A stretch of 64,000 bases of DNA. It comes from Haemonchus contortus (taxonomy: Eukaryota; Nematoda; Chromadorea; Rhabditida; Trichostrongylidae). The notes under the pieces were generated by a model. The model was given only the letters and a program-made list of their open reading frames with translations. It was not told where the DNA came from and searched no databases. A program made the translations under genes and the position numbers. Shown one piece after another: positions 57,441 to 64,000 of the stretch. The stretch spans positions 32,533,831-32,597,830 of the forward strand of contig LS997567.1 in the NCBI GenBank assembly GCA_000469685.2, read 5' to 3'. Positions within the stretch are counted from its first letter, which is position 1, and every line of letters starts with the position of its first letter.

Positions 57441-58800
57441 ATGCAGAATCTAAAATTAGCTGCTACCATGCTGAAAGAGTCAGCAAATGGCTGTTGTTCG
57501 AGAATGGACCACGATGGCCGAGAAAAAAGAGGAAATGAGAACAGTCCTCCTCATGAGGTAAGCTACTTATGGGATTGTGAGAAGGGGAAAGGGCTAGGAA
57601 AAGAGCAGGAGGAGGTGACGAAAGTCTTACATGAGAGCATAAGAGACTAATGGCTATAGTGGGAGAAACGGAAGCATCGAAGCAAGCCAAATATGGCATA
57701 GAATTAGGATAGAGTAAGATGGGCGAGGATTGGGCAAGCTGTATAGAGGTCATGGAAAGAATACGTAGCAGAAGCGAAGGCCCTAATAACTTCCATAAGT
57801 GCCCCTCTAGCAGAGAGAGGAATAGAAAGCAAGGAAGGCTGGAAGGATTATGTGGCAACAATGGAGCGTGATAAACATGTAGTTTCGATCTCAGTTAGAT
57901 GTGAACACTTTGCAGATCAAGGATTGTGTCGCGGATCTCTTGAGGCAAGGCGGGGACAGAGGGTCGCAGGTATGCTCGAACCCAGAACGCAAGATTCGCT
58001 CAGTTACGATTACACAAGGCGAGATAACGTGCTTTTGCAGAGGAACCTCTATTCGACTGGAGCGACATTTGCGGAGAGCTGAAGGTTGCGGCCAACGGAG
58101 GCAGTGGCGGCGCCGAAGCAGGAATGCCCAGGTGAGATGTCAACGTACAGTTAGTTAAGTACCTACGGGCTACATAGTGTGCTGACCCAGGGATCTTCAG
58201 AGGGGCCATGAATGAAAGCTTCGCATGTGGAAAATTCAAAAGAAACTCAGAGCGTGATAACGTGTGAGGTCACATTAGTTGACATTCCGGCAGACGATCA
58301 CTTAGCAGGGCGAATTGAGAAGTTTTCTTGTCTCTACCACATAGAGTCAGGGAACAGGGTTTTAACACTGTAACGCCACAAATAGCAAAACTGTTGGCCT
58401 GTGGCTCAGCTGCATCGAGTCTAAGAGCACTGACTGAGATGAGCCATTTAAGAATGCGACCCATTCAGGATGTTGCCGAATTCGGTGTGTTGTTGAAAGA
58501 GCTAAGTAAGCAAGCAAACCCTGAAGGCACAGTGGAGGAACGGTCCTAGGAGCTTGCACAGATACTTCTGGATAATTTGAGTAATTGGCCCGAGCATTTA
58601 CAGCTAGTTGGTGCTCTTCATGTGGAGCCCGTAGGGCATATGAGAGGTTAAGTCTTGTTCTTATAGACCAGCGTAAGCTGATCCTGGCGAGGTGTAAGGA
58701 ATACCTTTGCCTGCGTGGAAGACAAGATCCATGCAGTATAACTGCTGCAGGGAGGCAAGATTCGATGATAGGGAAGCCCAGTACAGAGGGAGCGTAGACG
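57441..58800 (+). pseudogene. gag polyprotein, broken
   Basis: Starts MQNLKLAATMLKESANG at 57441, with a stop at the end of LHESIRD. The recognisable part is 58330-58640: MRPIQDVAEFGVLLKELSKQ, ANPEGTVEERS, then after a stop ELAQILLDNLSNWPEHLQLV. This ANPEG...RS.E.AQILLDNL..WPEHxQL pattern is, from memory, typical of gag of nematode Ty3/gypsy elements. No zinc knuckle could be read. Confidence 0.65.
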
Positions 58801-59013
58801 AGTCAAGAAGGGCAGGTAGACCTCCGAGACATGGGCCACAACAGTCTAATAGAAAACCATCTACGGAAAGTGGAAATTGATATACTTGTTCTAAGTATGT
58901 GGATGTGGCAGATGATGTCCAACCCGAGTAGCAAGAGTATAACAGATTGAACACAAGGAAGTGGAGCCTAGAAGCGAAGAACACTGTCGTCAATCATCAA
59001 CGAAGCCAGATGC

Positions 59014-59370
59014 ATGTGGATGACAATAAGCGGAAAGGGATCGAAAGAAAGCGATCTCATCGGAGAGCGACTGACAATATCTCGCAAGGTGTTGGGCGAG
59101 CACTGCCGAGCATTGTTAGGCATAGGGTCTCTGATTAGCATCGATCCTGTAGAATTGTTGGCAAGAGCACAGGACAAAGGTGTGAACTTAGATTCGCTGA
59201 GAATGATATCCAAAGCCAAGCTTAAACCAGTCTTTGAGTCAGACAGGAAGATGGACTTCCTCGCAGCCGTTTACTCACAGGTCGAGTTGAAGGATGGCTG
59301 TATCCAAGAAGTAGTATTCACATCAGCCCAAAGAAAGAATTTGAAATGATTGTGGGAATGAATGCTTTAA
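59014..59370 (+). pseudogene. retropepsin-like protease, catalytic site lost
   Basis: A 111-codon open frame containing ALLGIGSLISIDPVELLARA where family members have ALLDTGSxxSxxP. The catalytic D-T/S-G is G-I-G, so the aspartate is gone. It continues LDSLRMISKAKLKPVFE, and in the next frame FEMIVGMNALSKLGIHMIIG, the usual end of the retropepsin domain (xxLGxNxLxxLG). Confidence 0.7.
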
Positions 59371-59904
59371 GTAAGCTAGGCATTCACATGATCATCGGAA
59401 GCAGCTCAATAGAGGAAAACAGGCAAGGAGACAGATTAGTAAAGGAAAATGGAGGTGTCAATAAGGTTAGTGGGAAGACGCTATATACCACCTGGAGAGA
59501 CAGCTCTAGTGAAAGTGGTGTGTGAAGGAGAAGGAGAAGAAGGAGATGCCGTCGCAGAAAGAGTTATATGGTCATGTAAGCAGGGTGTGGAAGCAGGAGT
59601 GTACTCCATAAAAACCAGAAAACAGCGGACCCGTATTTAATAAAAGCGACCAGGCCATGGTTTTGAAAATGAGTGAAGAGGTTGAACATTGGAGTACGGA
59701 TAAATGGCATGGAAGGTGGGAAGATTTCAACAAATTGATGTCGTTTGAAAAAGGAAACATGGTGATCCAGCTCGAAAGAAGGCGATTACTTGGAGAGTAA
59801 CGATAACTAAAAACATGGAGACAAGTAGTATAGATAACGATGTTTAGAAGCTACTAGAGGCTATGAAGAGGTTTCTGCAGTTTCGAACGGAGAACTTTGT
59901 CAGA

Positions 59905-60632
59905 CCAATTTGGTGCACATGTCCATAGATAGTGGGGATAGCCCACCGATAAGAATGAAAGCGCGGAAACTGCCACTGGGAGTGAGGCAGAAACATAGAG
60001 AGTTGTTGCTGGACTTGATGAGAGGGAGCCAAGCAAATTTGATTAAGCTTTTCCGACTCTTGTCGAGAAGAAGGGCAGTTCCATTCGATCGTGTATTGAC
60101 TAAAGGGAGCTGAACAAGAAAATCAGGCTAGATGCATACCCACTGCCAAACATCGGGGCCGTTCTGCAAAGTCGTGCATGGAAACTGTTTTTCTCCACGT
60201 TACATTTGTGTAGCGAATATTGGCAAATTCCTCTCGCGGACCATGCGAAGAAGTCCGCTTTTGCGACATCGGAAGAGCTATATCAATTCAGAGTGACGCC
60301 ATTTGGACTGAGTACGAGCCCATTCTTTTGTGTGCAATCCTTTCGCAGAAAGTCCTGCACGGGATTCTCGAAGCATGCAGAATGTCGTTTTAGTCTAACA
60401 TCGTTCAAGGTCAAATCCACGTGGCAGAAAGAGCAGGAAGAGGCCTTTTAGAAGATAAAAGACCTCGCAACAAGAGCCCCTGTGCTGAAACAACCAGACG
60501 TTGAGCAGCACGTAGGGAGGTAAATCATTCGTCATTTGTACGGATGCGTCAGCATACGGATTAGGTGCCGTGTTGTCCCAGGAAGAAGAGGATAAGCAAG
60601 TGCATCCTATTTTCTTTGCCTCAAGAGTCTTA
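59905..60632 (+). pseudogene. reverse transcriptase/RNase H remnant with internal deletion
   Basis: Reads SGDSPPIRMKARKLPLGVRQ (start of gypsy reverse transcriptase), EYWQIPLADHAKKSAF and YQFRVTPFGLSTSP (motifs before the active site). It then jumps within about 120 bp to QEEAF.KIKDLATRAPVL, CTDASAYGLGAVLSQEEEDK and HPIFFASRVL (start of RNase H). The intervening block with the YxDD catalytic motif, thumb and connection is deleted. Motif A is also degraded. The sequence ends where the palindromic element begins. Confidence 0.8.
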
Positions 60633-62080
60633 CCAGGGAAGGATCCCAACACGAAAAGGCCATTCGAAATAAGACCTATACTGCTAGACGTGTTTTTGGG
60701 CGACGAATTCGAATCTGCCACGCGATTCTCTGAACGGAGTTATGAGAGTGGTTCTAGGTGACATTACATGAGAAAACCTAAATTACACGGAAGCAGCTCA
60801 CTCCTCAACGGCGGCTTGGTGTAGTAGTAAGCGTGACGCTTCATGGGCAAGGGGCTAGGGTTCGGGTTTTGTGGGGACCGAGTTTTTGCATTATATAGAA
60901 TTTTTCCCTCCATCACTAGGAAACATTCTCATGGCGATTTTATCACGTTTTATGACCTCTTAAGTCTTTTGCCGATATTTATCCACTTAAAGTAATACCT
61001 CAGTTTTACTCGCATGCCCATGCACTCTATATTCACAGCAGGATTCACAGTAGGGTAACTTTTGCCACTTTATGAACAAATGTGATACTATAGCACGAAA
61101 TGGTCGAAACAAAGAAGCTTTTCACAATGGGAGAAACGGATGAAAAAGAACTCGTCACAGCCCATTGCTTTACACTCACTAACTCCAAATCAGAAGGAAA
61201 ACAGAACTGAGTAGGCGTCCCAAAATCACCGGGTGAGAGCTCAAGTAGCCGGCGGCATACAATGAATAAAAGAGAAATTTTCTAAATCTCACCGCCCAGA
61301 ACTGAAAATAGACAGGCGATAGTAATCGAAGAATGGTGTCTCGTGTGTACACGTAAAAGTTGAGATCATTAGCTATTACATATGAGGTGGTGTGTTTAAC
61401 CATATTCCTAGAAGGAAATAAGAAATGAGCTTCTATCGGCTGTATTAGCCTCGTGGTCGCCTCGAGCAGGGTGTCATTCCCTTATCCTGCTTTTGTGGAG
61501 GTAAGACGCACTGAATAGCTTTCTGGTCTCTTAATGATGTCCACGAGTCCACTATCAATAATGTCGGTGTAGGTGAGTCCGGGTCTGCTACGCACCATCG
61601 CACCTAATCTAGCATCAACGCCCACTCTAGCAACATCATTGCTCATCATATGCGTTTTACTCGCCCGGACCTCCAAATTTCGCGCAATTTCCCACTCGGT
61701 AACAGGTAGGTAGGTAGGAAAATGTATCAGCAAAGCATTAAAAGGTCATAAAACGTGATGAAACCACCATGAAAGTCTTTCCTAGTCCTGGAGGGAAAAT
61801 TCTATCTAGTGCAAAAATTCGGTCCCCCACAAAACCCAACCCTAGCCTCTCGCCCATGGAGCGTCACGCTTACCACTACACCAAGCCGCCGTTGAGGAGT
61901 GCGCTGCCTCCATTTAATTTATGTTTTCTAATGTAATGTCACCTAAAACCACTCTCATAACTCCGTTCAGAGATTCGCTTGGCAGATTTGGAAAGCGGAT
62001 TTGAATTCAGCACCCAAAAACACGTCTAGCAGTATAGGTCTTATTTCAAATGGCCACTTCGAGTTGGGATCCTTCCCTGG
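60633..62080. mobile_element. 1.45 kb palindromic element with tRNA-like heads
   Basis: Left arm 60633-60960 and right arm 61741-62080 are inverted copies; ends CCAGGGAAGGATCCCAAC and the complement. Each arm carries GGCGGCTTGGTGTAGTRGTA (box A-like) and GGCTAGGGTTCGGGTTTTG (box B-like), at 60809-60885 and 61815-61893. The spacer holds AT-rich sequence related to 48680-49214. It truncates the gypsy RNase H. Confidence 0.78.
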
Positions 62081-62142
62081 TTAGTAAAGCGGAATTTAGG
62101 TATCACATCACAGACGTGTAATGTAACTTGATACATATCTTC

Positions 62143-62529
<387 letters not shown>

Positions 62530-63480
62530 ATAGCTTCGTCCACCTTAGTGCAAGCCCTTTCCACAATAAACTTGACCACCCTTCTTTTGACTGCTCCAAA
62601 CCATTTTTTCCGCATTCCAAAAAGTTTTTGAAGAGATGAATTCTTGGTTCTAGCCCCGCTTTCATGTGCCAGCTCCGCCCCCTTCGAATACTTAACTACG
62701 TTTGTTCCAATTCCTCTTACCACTTTTTTCTCGCGTTCTAGAACGTTTCTGAACAGAGTTATGAAATTTTGATCTAAGCCCCGCTCATTTTGGTGCCAGC
62801 CCCGCCGACTTCGTTCTTTTACGCCTTGACACCTTTTTGCCGCATCCCAGAAGGTTTCTGAACAAAGTTATAAATTTTTGATCTAAGTCCCGCCCACTTT
62901 GGTGCCAGCCCCGCCCACTTTTAGGATTTGACCCCATTTGTTTTTTTACCTCTTACCACTTTTTTCCCGCATTCTAGAACGTTTACGAAAGAAGTTACAC
63001 TCATTTTTAAAAAGTAAATTTCACCCTAACGCACGACCCGCCCATTGTGGGCGGAGCTTCGCTAAGCTTACGCATGCCCAGCACTCCTAAGACCTCTTTT
63101 ACCCTTGCTCACCCTTTTTGTTTTTTTCCTGGCATCGACGCCTTCGTTAAATCGAGTTGTGAATCTCTGTGGAAAGTACCGCCCACTGTGGGAACGCTCC
63201 GCCCACCGCCGGTAAGTCTCCTTTACTTTAGTTCTTGACCCATCCCTCACCTTTGCACATTTTTTCCCGGCATCTGGACTATTATGAGCCCGAACGAGAA
63301 GAATTAGCCCATGACTCCGCCCAACTCCGGCGCATGCCCCGCCCCTTGGGGGCGGAGCTTCGCTGGGCTCACGTGTGCTCTGTTGGTCTTGCCCTATGCT
63401 CAACCCAATCCAAACTTGACCCGACCTCTCCAGGTGTTCCTTCAGGTAGTATCGAATTTCGTGACAGACAGATAGACAGA
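62530..63480 (-). repeat. GC-box repeat family, reversed copy
   Basis: Diverged 100-120 bp modules (TAAGCCCCGCTCATTTTGGTGC, GGTTTCTGAACAAAGTTAT, GGGGGCGGAGCTTCGCTGGG), then ATGCTCAACCCAATCC and GACCTCTCCAGG, the reverse complement of the start of the 34.0 kb copy, and a GACAGACAGATAGACAG end. Confidence 0.75.
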
Positions 63481-63589
63481 CGCGAGCGCTTTATATATAG
63501 TAAGGATAAAGCGCTAACTTTGTGTGTCCGTTTGTATGTTCGTTTGTGTGTCTCCCAAAAGTCACCTAGGCACGATCAAGATCACAAGA

Positions 63590-63890
63590 GCACGGTGACA
63601 AAACAGTTATGAAATTTAAAGTCAACCGATGCTCTTTTATTGGTCCGTTGATTAATATCCAGTCTATTTATGACGTCACAGACTAAAAATCACAACTCGC
63701 CTCAGGACAATCAAACCTCCAGTAACTAGAAAAGGTTAGACTGGAAACAATTCCACGACCACCTATTAGTGTCAAGAGATCAACACCCACAAAGCAGAAC
63801 CATATCGTTCAAATTGAGGAATATCACCTAAAGGGGAGACGGTTATGAAATGGGAAATCAACCGATACTGTTTATATTGGCCCTCTAACA
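63590..63890. repeat. two-copy 245 bp repeat
   Basis: ACAGTTATGAAATTTAAAGT...CAACCGATGCT at 63600 recurs as ACGGTTATGAAATGGGAAAT...CAACCGATACT at 63839. No coding content. Confidence 0.55.
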
Positions 63891-63920
63891 AGTCGTAGGT
63901 AAGCCGTAGTGGGCAGGGCA

Positions 63921-64000
63921 TGGTGCACGCGTTAGTGTGCATAGCCTAACTGGTAGGTAATTAAATGTGTATACACACAACTGCTGTCTGTTACCCCATA
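63921..64000 (+). repeat. SINE-tail fragment at the window edge
   Basis: GGTGCACGCGTTAGTGTGCA followed by TAGCCTAACTGGTAGG matches the tail block of the 25.5 kb SINE (GCACGCATTGGCGTGCGTAG). Probably continues beyond the window. Confidence 0.5.

Larger units (their letters stand above)
56650..60632 (+). mobile_element. Ty3/gypsy LTR retrotransposon, decayed and truncated
   Basis: Order on the plus strand: presumed 5' LTR, leader, gag, protease, reverse transcriptase, start of RNase H, then an abrupt join to a palindromic element at 60633. Integrase and 3' LTR are absent. Many stops and frameshifts. Confidence 0.82.

Noticed and set aside
60809..60885. Functional tRNA gene
   Set aside because: Box A and box B-like segments are present, but the acceptor stem does not pair and the same sequence is repeated inverted in a transposable element, so it is a tRNA-derived repeat. 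The same reasoning applies at 47271 and 25824.

Overview
This is eukaryotic, repeat-dominated DNA, most likely from a clade V (strongylid or hookworm-like) nematode. Three things point there: a terminal SH3 exon closely resembling the C-terminal SH3 domain of nematode SEM-5/GRB2; several candidate exons bounded by nematode-style splice sites (TTTTTTCAG acceptors, GTAAGT/GTATGT/GTGAGT donors); and a transposon set rich in mariners, RTE and CR1-like LINEs, nematode-type Ty3/gypsy gag and tRNA-derived SINEs. The species is inference. Nothing looks bacterial, and there is no operon or CRISPR.

Layout. 1-6.2 kb: TATG microsatellites, a decayed mariner, a 2.75 kb inverted repeat and a 526 bp MITE. 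6.8-9.5 kb: a relatively unique island with the SH3 exon and small candidate genes. 10.0-11.8 kb: a 91 bp tandem array interrupted by a foldback element. 12.1-21.3 kb: two CATA arrays (2.6 and 1.8 kb) separated by an LTR retroelement on the minus strand whose body reads as gag followed by a UPF1-like helicase, with no reverse transcriptase seen. 22.6-23.6 kb: a head-to-head pair of Penelope-like 3' ends with GIY-YIG tails. 24-32 kb: dispersed 120 bp repeats, a SINE, a mariner, an inverted repeat with tRNA-like heads and two membrane-protein exons.

33-46 kb: a TCTG array, MITEs, five mariner-derived pieces, a piggyBac-type MITE and isolated candidate exons; the best is a two-exon glycoprotein fragment on the minus strand at 42.3-43.7 kb with a polyadenylation signal. 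46-53 kb: SINE copies, an RTE LINE (minus) and a CR1-like LINE (plus), both mutated. 53-57 kb: minisatellites, a Mutator-type MITE with a 9 bp target duplication, and the second copy of the 526 bp MITE. 56.6-60.6 kb: a decayed Ty3/gypsy element, truncated by a 1.45 kb palindromic element carrying a tRNA-like sequence on each arm. 62-64 kb: an AT array and diverged GC-rich repeats.

Host coding content is a handful of exons, most unrecognised. Nearly all long open frames lie in tetranucleotide arrays and are not genes. Mobile elements cluster in and beside microsatellites, so the window is best read as nested transposon insertions in a simple-sequence-rich part of a nematode chromosome.
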